Origin: Anaerolineae bacterium
Lineage (GTDB): Bacteria > Chloroflexota > Anaerolineae > J036 > Brachytrichaceae
Direction: 5' to 3'
Assembly: GCA_018500105.2 (NCBI GenBank)
Contig: JAHBAL020000544.1
Span: 1 to 36,295, forward strand
DNA length: 36,295 bases
Numbering within the stretch: the stretch's first letter is position 1; each line of letters begins with the position of its first letter. Of the stretch, positions 28,887 through 36,295 are shown piece after piece. Both the position numbers and the translations under genes were made by a program. Below the pieces are notes generated by a model, which saw nothing but the letters and a program-made list of their open reading frames with translations, made no database searches and was not told where the DNA came from.

Positions 28887-28920
28887 AAAAAGCCGCTCAA
28901 GTGATTGAGCGGCTTTTGTT
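28887..28920. terminator. Bidirectional Rho-independent terminator
   Basis: AAAAAAGCCGCTCAA-GTGA-TTGAGCGGCTTTTGTT; 9-bp stem, between convergent genes. Confidence 0.92.
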
Positions 28921-30212
28921 TATTGAACTTGCCCTGAGCGGAAGCGAGTCACGAGGTCTTTGACCATCTTCGGCGCGTAGGCGGCGGGGTTGTCGGGACG
29001 CTTGACCTTAACCGTGTCTTCGCCAGCTTTCTTCAGCCAGTCGTCATATACTTTGCGTTGGGCGCTTTGCAAATCAAACTCGCTGAGTGCGCGAACTTCG
29101 CGGCCCTTCGGCTGCACCACATAAAAGCCGCCAAAGGTCGAGCTAATGACGTTGCTCACTTGCCCAACTGGCGCAGTATCGAGCGCCGCCACAATTTCGC
29201 TGCCATAGCGCGAATCCACGCCGGGTTTTAACGTCCAGTCAATACTTTCACCACTGCCGATTGACTCGGTAATGGCGTTGGTTTGGCTAATCAACGCCTC
29301 GAACGAAATCGCCTTGCTGACAAGCTTGGCCTGCGCCTCTTTGGCTTTGGCCTCGTCATTAAAACGCAAATAATCAAACTTGTAGTGCAAGTCGTCCTTC
29401 TTAACATCCTTGCTAAGGGTCTCGCGTAGTTTGTTATCGAGCAAAGTCAACTCAAAGATCTTGCGAAAGTCAGACTCGGTATAACCATACGCCTTGTAAA
29501 ACTCAACCCCGCGTTGTTGGCTCGATTGCAAATCGGCATCGCTGATCGAAGTCGGTTGCACCCGCGGTTCAGCCGTCGCCGTGCCAGCCGGGGCCGGGGT
29601 GTTGGTCGGGAACGGGGTCAGCGTCGCCCGATAAAACCCGAAAGTCTTCTCAAGCTCGGCTTGAATCTCGGTCTCGGAAGTCGTAATGCCACGCGCCGCA
29701 GCTTCTTGGCGAATCAACTGCTCGTTAATGAGCGCATTCACCGATTGGCGCGATATATTATTAACATCAACCTGTTGCCCCAATTGTTGCAATTGTTGCT
29801 GATAAAACTGCGCCAAAAATTGAGCGCTATCACCACCGCTGGCTTGCGCTTGTTGCGCCGACACCGCCAAATCGTTGAAGCGGTTGACCAATTGGGCCGT
29901 ATCCAATTTCATGCGGTTTTCGGCTTGGGTTCGGGTGATATTCACACTACCCACCGAGGCTACCGTCTGATTTGGCTCGATCACCAAGAGTTGCAACACC
30001 GCAGCGATGATAAGCAGCGTAACCAAAACAGCCGTAATCAGGCTGCCATAAATAACAATACGGCGGGTTTTGTCTTGTGTGCTGACACGAGGTTGTGGGA
30101 GTTCGATGTGGCCGCCGCGACGTTGCCCGCCCACACGCAAAACCGGCTGGGTGCTTTTGGGGTCTGCTTTGTTTTCTTCTGTGTCTGGCTTGCGTCGGAA
30201 TCGCTCTAACAT
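28920..30212 (-). CDS. Membrane-anchored parvulin-type peptidylprolyl isomerase (PpiC/SurA/PrsA-like)
   Basis: N-terminal TM; ASVGSVNITRTQAENRMKLDT; SIGSGESIDWTLKPGVDSRYGSEIVAALDTAPVGQVSNVISSTFGGFYVVQ. ATG 30212 favoured over 30248. Confidence 0.85.
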   Translation of the reverse strand: MLERFRRKPDTEENKADPKSTQPVLRVGGQRRGGHIELPQPRVSTQDKTRRIVIYGSLITAVLVTLLIIAAVLQLLVIEPNQTVASVGSVNITRTQAENRMKLDTAQLVNRFNDLAVSAQQAQASGGDSAQFLAQFYQQQLQQLGQQVDVNNISRQSVNALINEQLIRQEAAARGITTSETEIQAELEKTFGFYRATLTPFPTNTPAPAGTATAEPRVQPTSISDADLQSSQQRGVEFYKAYGYTESDFRKIFELTLLDNKLRETLSKDVKKDDLHYKFDYLRFNDEAKAKEAQAKLVSKAISFEALISQTNAITESIGSGESIDWTLKPGVDSRYGSEIVAALDTAPVGQVSNVISSTFGGFYVVQPKGREVRALSEFDLQSAQRKVYDDWLKKAGEDTVKVKRPDNPAAYAPKMVKDLVTRFRSGQVQ

Positions 30213-30291
30213 AATAACTATCTCTCTACCTAGGGCATTAGGGCACAAGATCGGCTATCGAAGCCACATCCATTCCCATGCTGGGTATAAA

Positions 30292-30693
30292 TTAAGCGAC
30301 ATCGGTGTTAAACGCATCCGTCGAATCACCGATATCATGGTAATGACTTTGATGAGGGTCGTATCGCTCGCTTAGCACCAGCATTTCACTGGCAATGATT
30401 TCGGTGCGGTGATGGCGTTTGCCGTTGTCATCTTCCCAACTGCGGGTTTGCAAACGCCCCTCAAAATAGGCATACTGCCCTTTAAATAACCGCTGCTTGC
30501 AAATTTCGGCCAGGTTGCCCCATGCCACCACCGTAAACCACTCGCTTTCGGTATGACGTTCGCCCTCTGCCGATTTCCATTCGCGGCGCGTTTCGATTAA
30601 CAAAGAAGTGACAGCTTTGCCATTGGGCGTGTACCGCATTTCTGGGTCACGCCCTAACTGACCGATGATCATGACTTTATTAAGTCCGCGCAT
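30292..30693 (-). CDS. ssb: Single-stranded DNA-binding protein
   Basis: MRGLNKVMIIGQLGRDPEMRYTPNGKAVTSLLIETRREWKS...WFTVVAWGNLAEICKQRLFKGQYAYFEGRLQTRSWEDDNGKRHHRTEIIASEML. Confidence 0.94.
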   Translation of the reverse strand: MRGLNKVMIIGQLGRDPEMRYTPNGKAVTSLLIETRREWKSAEGERHTESEWFTVVAWGNLAEICKQRLFKGQYAYFEGRLQTRSWEDDNGKRHHRTEIIASEMLVLSERYDPHQSHYHDIGDSTDAFNTDVA

Positions 30694-30725
30694 AGCGAAT
30701 GGGTTGATCTGGTCAGCGCAAATGC

Positions 30726-31124
30726 TTATTCGGCTGCGACGACTTCTTCATCAGCGGCTGGAATCAGGTCAGGGCTGACTGAAATTTCCTCGCTAATGAC
30801 TGCAACGGCTTTCTTATTGCCGCGACGCACAGGACGAATATGCTCTTCTTGCACAAACAAGTGGCGAATAACATCGGCGTTGAGCTTCAATCGGTTATCC
30901 AACGACTTGACTGAAGCTGGGGTGAGCTGGCACAGCAAGTGCATATAAAACCCTTCCTTGTGCTTGCCAATTGGGTAACCGAGCTTGCGCATCCCCCATT
31001 CCTTGGCGTTAACCACGCTGCCGCCTTCCATGGCAATCAATTCATTCACGCGCTCCACTGCACTGGCGCGGTTGGCATTATCCAAATCTGGTTTAACAAT
31101 ATAGGTTAATTCGTAATTTCGCAT
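30726..31124 (-). CDS. rpsF: 30S ribosomal protein S6
   Basis: MRNYELTYIVKPDLD...RKLGYPIGKHKEGFYMHLLCQLTPASVKSLDNRLKLNADVIRHLFV; AAGGAAAG upstream. Confidence 0.94.
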   Translation of the reverse strand: MRNYELTYIVKPDLDNANRASAVERVNELIAMEGGSVVNAKEWGMRKLGYPIGKHKEGFYMHLLCQLTPASVKSLDNRLKLNADVIRHLFVQEEHIRPVRRGNKKAVAVISEEISVSPDLIPAADEEVVAAE

Positions 31125-31201
31125 TTTCTTTGTCTTTCCTTGGTAGTTTTCTCACTGCTTCTTCAACGCGCAACAAATATTTAGCCACACACACTTTGCG
31201 C

Positions 31202-31240
31202 AAAAAAACGGGCTGGCCAATTCGGCCTGCCCGCTTTTTC
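31202..31240. terminator. Terminator/attenuator-like hairpin upstream of rpsF
   Basis: CGGGCTGGCCAATTCGGCCTGCCCG (31209-31233), flanked by A7 (T7 on the - strand) on one side and T5 on the other. Confidence 0.75.
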
Positions 31241-31322
31241 AAGAAGCGGAAAGCCCGCTCACGCGGGGCATACAATCATATCACAAGTATGCTTATTTTC
31301 CGATATGAATTTGTTGACAAAT

Positions 31323-31676
31323 CTAGGCTGGTTCAACTAAACCCAGCCATTTTAGATCAGGTTGGCTATCGTTCAAATAAGTTCGCACTTCGTTAAGCAA
31401 TTTTGGCCGCTGGCGGCGCATACGCAAACCATGACGCACCATTTCGTGGCTATTTGACCATTTGACTTGGGTAAAAACTTGTTGCAAATCGGCGCTGCTA
31501 TTAACATACTGGGCCATTTGTTCAGGCGACGCTTGCAAAATAAGGCGGAAAACGTCCAACGCCACAATTTGTTGCATAGATGATGTCGTTTTGCCAAACG
31601 CATCGTGAACGTATTTACAAATTGCCTTGGCGGCAATGAGGTTGTTTTGATGAAGTTCTGTCGTGTAAGCTGTCAT
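31323..31676 (-). CDS. Hypothetical protein
   Basis: 117 aa ORF without an overlapping better ORF; no family recognised. Confidence 0.5.
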   Translation of the reverse strand: MTAYTTELHQNNLIAAKAICKYVHDAFGKTTSSMQQIVALDVFRLILQASPEQMAQYVNSSADLQQVFTQVKWSNSHEMVRHGLRMRRQRPKLLNEVRTYLNDSQPDLKWLGLVEPA

Positions 31677-31990
31677 GATTTTAGAGTTTCCTGTTTTGCA
31701 ATACTACGCAATTATTTTAGTGTTTTATTGCTGGTTATTATCCTAACATATCACTATCGTTGCCACTCTCGCTATTATTTTCATGGAAGCAACAACTTGC
31801 AATTAGATTGCGCTTAGATTTTTCAACAAATGCACTTAGAAAAAAGGACTCTGTGACTCAAGACGCAATGCAAACTAGGACATTGGATGTAAAAAGTTCT
31901 AGGTTTGACTCTATTTTGCAATTTTGGTCGTGTTGCAGAGTTGATTCACAAATAGCGATTAAATTGCTTGTAAACAGCGTCCAAACAGAC

Positions 31991-32596
31991 TCAAGGCGTA
32001 TCTTTCCAATAGCTGATTAGCTGACCAGCGGGGTCGAACAGCGCCCCATCGTCTTGGGCATCATCATCCCAGATAGGGTTACCGACATTCACAAAGTCAC
32101 GGGTTTCGCCGGGTTGCAATTGTCCAGTCAACCCGCGATGTTGTTGCCCACCGTTCAGGCTACACATGTGCCAGTCGGTCAAATCCACCACACTGTTGCT
32201 CATGTTTTGCAAGGTGACCATTTCGGGGAAACGTTGCTTATAAACATCCACAATTCGAACGGGTATGTTGGGCGCTTGGCTGGCGTCTACCTTAATGGCA
32301 CAACTAAATGCCGGGCGCGGCGTGGGGGTGTCGGTGGCCTCGGCTGTGCTTTCTGGGGTGGGCGTGGATGGCTGGGAGGTGGCAGTGGCAATGACGCTCT
32401 CAGTCGGCGTTGGGGTATGGCTCACTGCGGGCGTCGGTGTGCCATCCGACAAAACCGCCACCAACGGCAAAAATGCGATCGGGGTCAGTGTGGCCGAGGC
32501 TTGCAGCGAGCTGGCAAGTGGGGCAAATGGATTGAGCGCAAACAGCCAAGCCGCCGAGAGTAATGTGGCAATGATGTATCTCATACGCCCCATCAT
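31991..32596 (-). CDS. Secreted protein with Thr-Pro-rich spacer and lamin-tail-domain-like C-terminus
   Basis: Signal peptide; HTPTPTESVIATATSQPSTPTPESTAEATDTPTP; VTLQNMSNSVVDLTDWHMCSLNGGQQHRGLTGQLQPGETRDFVNVGNPIWDDD. Confidence 0.75.
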   Translation of the reverse strand: MMGRMRYIIATLLSAAWLFALNPFAPLASSLQASATLTPIAFLPLVAVLSDGTPTPAVSHTPTPTESVIATATSQPSTPTPESTAEATDTPTPRPAFSCAIKVDASQAPNIPVRIVDVYKQRFPEMVTLQNMSNSVVDLTDWHMCSLNGGQQHRGLTGQLQPGETRDFVNVGNPIWDDDAQDDGALFDPAGQLISYWKDTP

Positions 32597-32635
32597 AAAT
32601 TGGCCGCGCGAACCAAACGCCGAAATAAGTGGGCG

Positions 32636-32719
32636 CTAACGCACCGTCAAGATCAACAGGCAAATGACCAAAACCAACAGCGTGGCATCGAGCAAGGTGT
32701 AATGACTATCTTTTTTCAT
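32636..32719 (-). CDS. Possible 27-aa single-TM microprotein
   Basis: ATG...TAG translating to MKKDSHYTLLDATLLVLVICLLILTVR; below the ORF-track cutoff. Confidence 0.3.
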   Translation of the reverse strand: MKKDSHYTLLDATLLVLVICLLILTVR

Positions 32720-32873
32720 GATCGCAACGTAAAGATAACAACATCGTTGCGAACTTTCACCATTCTTTCGCCCGATTTATCATCCCTGAAATTTTCTGTT
32801 GCTTATATAGTCATAAAACGAATGATTTTTTGCATGCAAGCCAACCTACGTTTGCCCCACGATTACCCATCGC

Positions 32874-33992
32874 CTATATCCGCACCATATCATCGGCGTG
32901 AATAAGCCATTTGGCAAACTCGGTTCCCATCAAGGCCGATACCTCTGACGATTTTTTGCCGATCAAGCGCGTGGCTTCGGCAGATGACGCGCAGGTAATG
33001 CCTTTGGCGATTTCGGCTTGGCTGTTTTGCTTGCACACGCTAATCACCGCACCGCGCTCAAACTTGCCGACCACTGCCCGCACCCCCACATGCAGCAAGC
33101 TTTTGCCTTGGGCAATGGCTTGCGCTGCGCCATCATCTACATACACCATGCCCGATGTTTTGTCTGACAAAATCCACCGCTGGCGGCTATCGGGCGTGCT
33201 GGCTTGGGGCAAAAAGCGCGTGCCGATACGCTCTTGGTTTGCCACGCTGGTAATGACATCGGGCCGTTTGCCATGCGCCAATACCACCGCGATGCCCGAG
33301 CGGGTCGCCAGTTCGGCGGCCTGCAATTTGGTTGCCATGCCGCCCACGCCGAGATTGGTGGACGACACGCCAGCAATGCTGCGCAAATGATCATCAATTT
33401 GGCTGACCTCGTGGATGAGGGTGGCGGTGGGGTCTTTACGCGGGTCAGCGGTAAATAGGCCGTCTTGATCGGTGAGAATAAGCAAGACATTCGCATCCAC
33501 CACATTTGCCACCAGCGCCGACAAATTGTCGTTGTCGCCCACGCGAATTTCTTCGGTCACCACGGCGTCGTTTTCGTTCACGATCGGCACAATACCGTGC
33601 GCCAAAATGGCGAGCAGCGCCTCACGCGCATTCAAATAACGGTTGCGGTCGCTGAGATCGGCGCGAGTGAGTAACACTTGGGCGACTTTTAGCTCAAAAA
33701 TGCCAAACACCTGCTCCCAAGCCATCATCAAGCGGCTTTGGCCCACCGCTGCCAACATTTGTTTGTAGGGCATCAGCAACGATGTTTTTTTCGGGCGTTG
33801 GGCCGGTGTCACCCCCAAATGTTCGCGCCCAGCCGCCATTGCGCCCGACGACACCACGACCACCTCGTGGCCTTGCTCGCGCAATTTCACCATTTGCTGC
33901 GCCAATTCCAACATACGCCGACGATTGATGCGTTGTGTGCCGTCAGTTAAGGTGCTGGTTCCCAATTTAATAACAATGCGTTGTTGAGCCAT
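32874..33992 (-). CDS. proB: Glutamate 5-kinase (with C-terminal PUA domain)
   Basis: MAQQRIVIKLGTSTLTDG, VVVVSSGAMAAGREHLG, VPIVNENDAVVTEEIRVGDNDNLSALVANVVDANVLLILTDQDGLF, GVGGMATKLQAAELATRSGI. Confidence 0.94.
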   Translation of the reverse strand: MAQQRIVIKLGTSTLTDGTQRINRRRMLELAQQMVKLREQGHEVVVVSSGAMAAGREHLGVTPAQRPKKTSLLMPYKQMLAAVGQSRLMMAWEQVFGIFELKVAQVLLTRADLSDRNRYLNAREALLAILAHGIVPIVNENDAVVTEEIRVGDNDNLSALVANVVDANVLLILTDQDGLFTADPRKDPTATLIHEVSQIDDHLRSIAGVSSTNLGVGGMATKLQAAELATRSGIAVVLAHGKRPDVITSVANQERIGTRFLPQASTPDSRQRWILSDKTSGMVYVDDGAAQAIAQGKSLLHVGVRAVVGKFERGAVISVCKQNSQAEIAKGITCASSAEATRLIGKKSSEVSALMGTEFAKWLIHADDMVRI

Positions 33993-34024
33993 AACCCGCA
34001 CATTTTAGTGCAAATTTTCATGGT

Positions 34025-34224
34025 GTAAGGGCACGGCATGCCGTGCTAAGGCTGTTCAAAAGTCAGCATAGCGCTCAATACGTCACCTCCGCGAACGCGG
34101 AGATCCATAACGTCGCAAGCAAAAACGCAACAAACTCGTAACATTGCGTCAGTGGGGTTATGGATTCCCGCGTTCGCGGGAATGACGAGGCGACTTTTGA
34201 ACAGTCTTGCATGCCGTGCCCCTA
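34025..34224. repeat. About 200-nt multi-level nested palindromic element
   Basis: Outer GTAAGGGCACGGCATGC / GCATGCCGTGCCCCTAC; second GGCTGTTCAAAAGTC / GACTTTTGAACAGTC; third CGTCACCTCCGCGAACGCGGAGATCCATAAC / GTTATGGATTCCCGCGTTCGCGGGAATGACG; inner ACGCAA/TTGCGT. Confidence 0.88.
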
Positions 34225-34304
34225 CGCCGTCAAATCGGCATTGTATGCAAATTTCTCAGGCGGTATTAAAACAAAAATCGTGGTCATGCGGTAACATGCC
34301 AGCC

Positions 34305-34958
34305 ATGACAACTCACTTCACCGCACAGGCCCTATGCTTTGACCTCGATGGCACGTTGGTGCATTCAATTGAGGCGATTAACGAATGTTGGCAGCTTTGG
34401 GCCAACAAGACAGGGATTGACCTCGATTTGGTGATGCGCACCCACCCGGGCCGCCGCATGCTCGACACCATTCGCATTGTCGCCCCGCATCTGAATGCCG
34501 ACGCCGAGGCAGTTTATGTGACCGCGCTCGAGACCAGCATTTTCACCAATCTGCGCCCCATGCCCACCGCATTTAATCTGTTGAATACGTTGCCGGTTGA
34601 TCGTTGGGCGATTGTCACCTCAGGCTCGACACTCATTGCAACCACCCGCCTGATGCACACCCATTTGCCCATGCCAACGGTGTTGGTAACCAGCAAAGAT
34701 GTGAAGAATGGCAAACCCGCGCCCGACCCATTTGTCTTGGCGGCGCAGCGCTTGGGCGTGCCCGCCGCGCAATGTATCGCATTTGAAGATGCGCCCAGCG
34801 GTATTCGCTCGGCCAAAACCGCTGGCATGACGGTGATTGGTCTCGCCACCACCCACAGCGCCGACGAGTTGCACGAGGCCGATGCCGTTGTGGCTGGGTT
34901 GGATTGTGTAAAAGTGGCTGTGAATGAGGATGGGCAAATCAGCGTTCGTTTATCGTAA
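34305..34958 (+). CDS. HAD-family hydrolase (beta-phosphoglucomutase/phosphatase-like)
   Basis: ALCFDLDGTLVHSIEAINECW, AIVTSGS, KPAPDPFVLAAQRLGVPAAQCIAFEDAPSGIRSAKTAGMTVIGL. Start set at ATG 34305. Confidence 0.9.
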   Translation: MTTHFTAQALCFDLDGTLVHSIEAINECWQLWANKTGIDLDLVMRTHPGRRMLDTIRIVAPHLNADAEAVYVTALETSIFTNLRPMPTAFNLLNTLPVDRWAIVTSGSTLIATTRLMHTHLPMPTVLVTSKDVKNGKPAPDPFVLAAQRLGVPAAQCIAFEDAPSGIRSAKTAGMTVIGLATTHSADELHEADAVVAGLDCVKVAVNEDGQISVRLS

Positions 34959-34961
34959 ACA

Positions 34962-36182
34962 ATGCCAAAGATCTATGACCTTATTTTTGCGGGCGCGGGT
35001 TGCGCTGGGCTGAGTTTGTTGTGGCATTTGGGGCACGCAAATTGGCGAGACTGGCCCAAACAGCAAGTATTGCTCATTGACCCCGCGCCCAAAACGCAAA
35101 ACGACCGCACGTGGTGCTTTTGGGAGACAGGCCCCGGCCCGTTCGAGGAAATTGTGCATCGGCGTTGGCAACAGCTCGATTTTTGGGGCGCCAGCGATAT
35201 ACGCCCGCAGCCGCTCGACATCGCGCCGTATGCCTACAAAATGATTCGCAGCCTCGATTTTTATCGTCACATCAAGGCATGGCTCGCCACCCAACCCAAT
35301 GTCACCCTCGTGCGTGATGAAGTCATTGGGCGAATGGGGATTAAGGATGATGGCATGAAAATTGACACACCTTCTCAATCCCCAAGCACCCAAGTCATCA
35401 CCCGCCACCACCTATACGAAGGGCGGCTAGTATTCAATTCGATCGCACAGCCAACGCCGCCAACCAATCAAAACGACATCACACTATTGCAGCATTTTTG
35501 TGGCTGGTTTGTGCATTGCCGTGCGCCTGCCTTCGACCCCGCCCGCGCCACCTTGATGGATTTTCGGGTACAGCAAGCCAATGACACCCGTTTTGTCTAC
35601 GTCATGCCCTTCGATGCGCATCGCGCCTTGGTCGAATTTACCGTGTTTTCGCCCGCGTTGTTGCCGCAGGCAGAATATGATGTGGCATTGCGAGGCTATT
35701 TGCGCCACCAGTGCGGGCTGGCGGATAAGGCTTACGCCATCGAAGAACGCGAGTTTGGCGTGATTCCGATGAGTAATCGGCAATTTGCCCGCCACCCCGC
35801 GCCATACGTGCTCAATATTGGCACGGCGGGCGGGCGCACCAAGCCCAGCACCGGCTACACCTTCCAACGCATCCAGCGTGATTCGCGGCAAATAGCGCAT
35901 TGGCTGGCGACGCACCCGCTGCCAACTCACGGCGACCCCGCCGCCGCACTCGCCGCCACCCTGCGCGACCCGCCACGATCGCAATGGATGGACCGCGTTT
36001 TGCTCGATGTGCTTTATCATCAGCGTCCCCCCGGTCACCGCGTCTTCAGCGACCTTTTCCAGCGCAACCCCGCCTCACTTATCTTCAAATTTCTCGACGA
36101 AAACACCACCCTGCCCGAAGACTTGCGCATCATGAGTAGCGTCAATCTGTTGCCATTTTTGCGGGCGGCGGTGGGGAAATGA
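34962..36182 (+). CDS. crtY: Lycopene cyclase (CrtY-type)
   Basis: DLIFAGAGCAGLSLLWHL, DPAPKTQNDRTWCFWE, VEFTVFSPALLPQAEYDVALRGYL, EREFGVIPMS, IGTAGGRTKPSTGYTFQRIQRDS. Confidence 0.9.
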   Translation: MPKIYDLIFAGAGCAGLSLLWHLGHANWRDWPKQQVLLIDPAPKTQNDRTWCFWETGPGPFEEIVHRRWQQLDFWGASDIRPQPLDIAPYAYKMIRSLDFYRHIKAWLATQPNVTLVRDEVIGRMGIKDDGMKIDTPSQSPSTQVITRHHLYEGRLVFNSIAQPTPPTNQNDITLLQHFCGWFVHCRAPAFDPARATLMDFRVQQANDTRFVYVMPFDAHRALVEFTVFSPALLPQAEYDVALRGYLRHQCGLADKAYAIEEREFGVIPMSNRQFARHPAPYVLNIGTAGGRTKPSTGYTFQRIQRDSRQIAHWLATHPLPTHGDPAAALAATLRDPPRSQWMDRVLLDVLYHQRPPGHRVFSDLFQRNPASLIFKFLDENTTLPEDLRIMSSVNLLPFLRAAVGK

Positions 36183-36276
36183 GTGAATGAGTGAATGAGT
36201 GAATGGTTGATTGGGTGAATGGGTTGGGTTGAATGGTTGAATGGTTGATTGGTTGATTGGTTGGTTGGTTGATTGG
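36179..36276. repeat. Octad-repeat array H after lycopene cyclase
   Basis: ATGAGTGA x3, then ATTGGTTG/AATGGTTG-type 8-mers running to the adapter; the crtY TGA stop lies within the first unit. Confidence 0.85.
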
Positions 36277-36295
36277 CTGTCTCTTATACACATCT
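36277..36295. other. Tn5/Nextera mosaic-end adapter sequence (library artefact)
   Basis: CTGTCTCTTATACACATCT is the exact 19-nt Nextera transposase mosaic end. Confidence 0.97.

Noticed and set aside
31093-31275. 60-aa - strand ORF upstream of rpsF
   Set aside because: TTG start, runs through the terminator hairpin and into rpsF out of frame; likely leader sequence.
31760-32020. 86-aa + strand ORF
   Set aside because: No start-site signals or recognisable domain; overlaps the 3' end of the better-supported LTD-like gene on the - strand.
34152-34304. N-terminal extension MGLWIPAFAGMTRRLL... of the HAD ORF
   Set aside because: Encoded by the palindromic repeat; IPAFAGMT is a typical spurious repeat-derived peptide. 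True start likely ATG 34305.
36075-36293. ORF MCIRDSQSTNQPINQSTIQPF... on the - strand
   Set aside because: Starts in Nextera adapter and is otherwise translated octad repeat plus crtY antisense.

Overview
This 36.3 kb window is one end of a bacterial contig, probably from a metagenome or draft assembly. It has about 27 supportable protein-coding genes on both strands. I saw no rRNA, tRNA or CRISPR array. Gene content is mostly chromosomal housekeeping: citrate synthase, KDPG aldolase, DnaG primase, a primary sigma-70 factor, a Nudix/winged-helix regulator, an M1-type peptidase lipoprotein, an OmpR-type two-component pair, an SGNH-like lipoprotein, CapD-like epimerase, metallophosphoesterase, SecG, a family-5 solute-binding protein, an FHA-winged-helix regulator, secreted proteins, a LeuA-like synthase, a glycan cluster (two glycosyltransferases and a methyltransferase), parvulin, SSB, S6, glutamate 5-kinase, a HAD hydrolase and lycopene cyclase. 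A Chloroflexota-like host is a guess from protein style only. One visibly AT-rich insert (about 12.2-16.1 kb) carries a 1061-aa DNA N6-methyltransferase and a 209-aa protein with a PD-(D/E)XK-like motif, a candidate restriction or defence module. The most unusual non-coding signal is at least eight intergenic arrays of 7- or 8-bp repeats. Each uses a different repeat word, most form inverted-repeat arms, they start at or within a few nt of an upstream stop codon (one about 15 nt inside the gene), and they often run close to the next gene boundary. Two large modular palindromes occur at other gene junctions. The last 19 nt are the Tn5/Nextera mosaic end (CTGTCTCTTATACACATCT), a sequencing artefact. 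All calls were made by eye; no search or folding was run.
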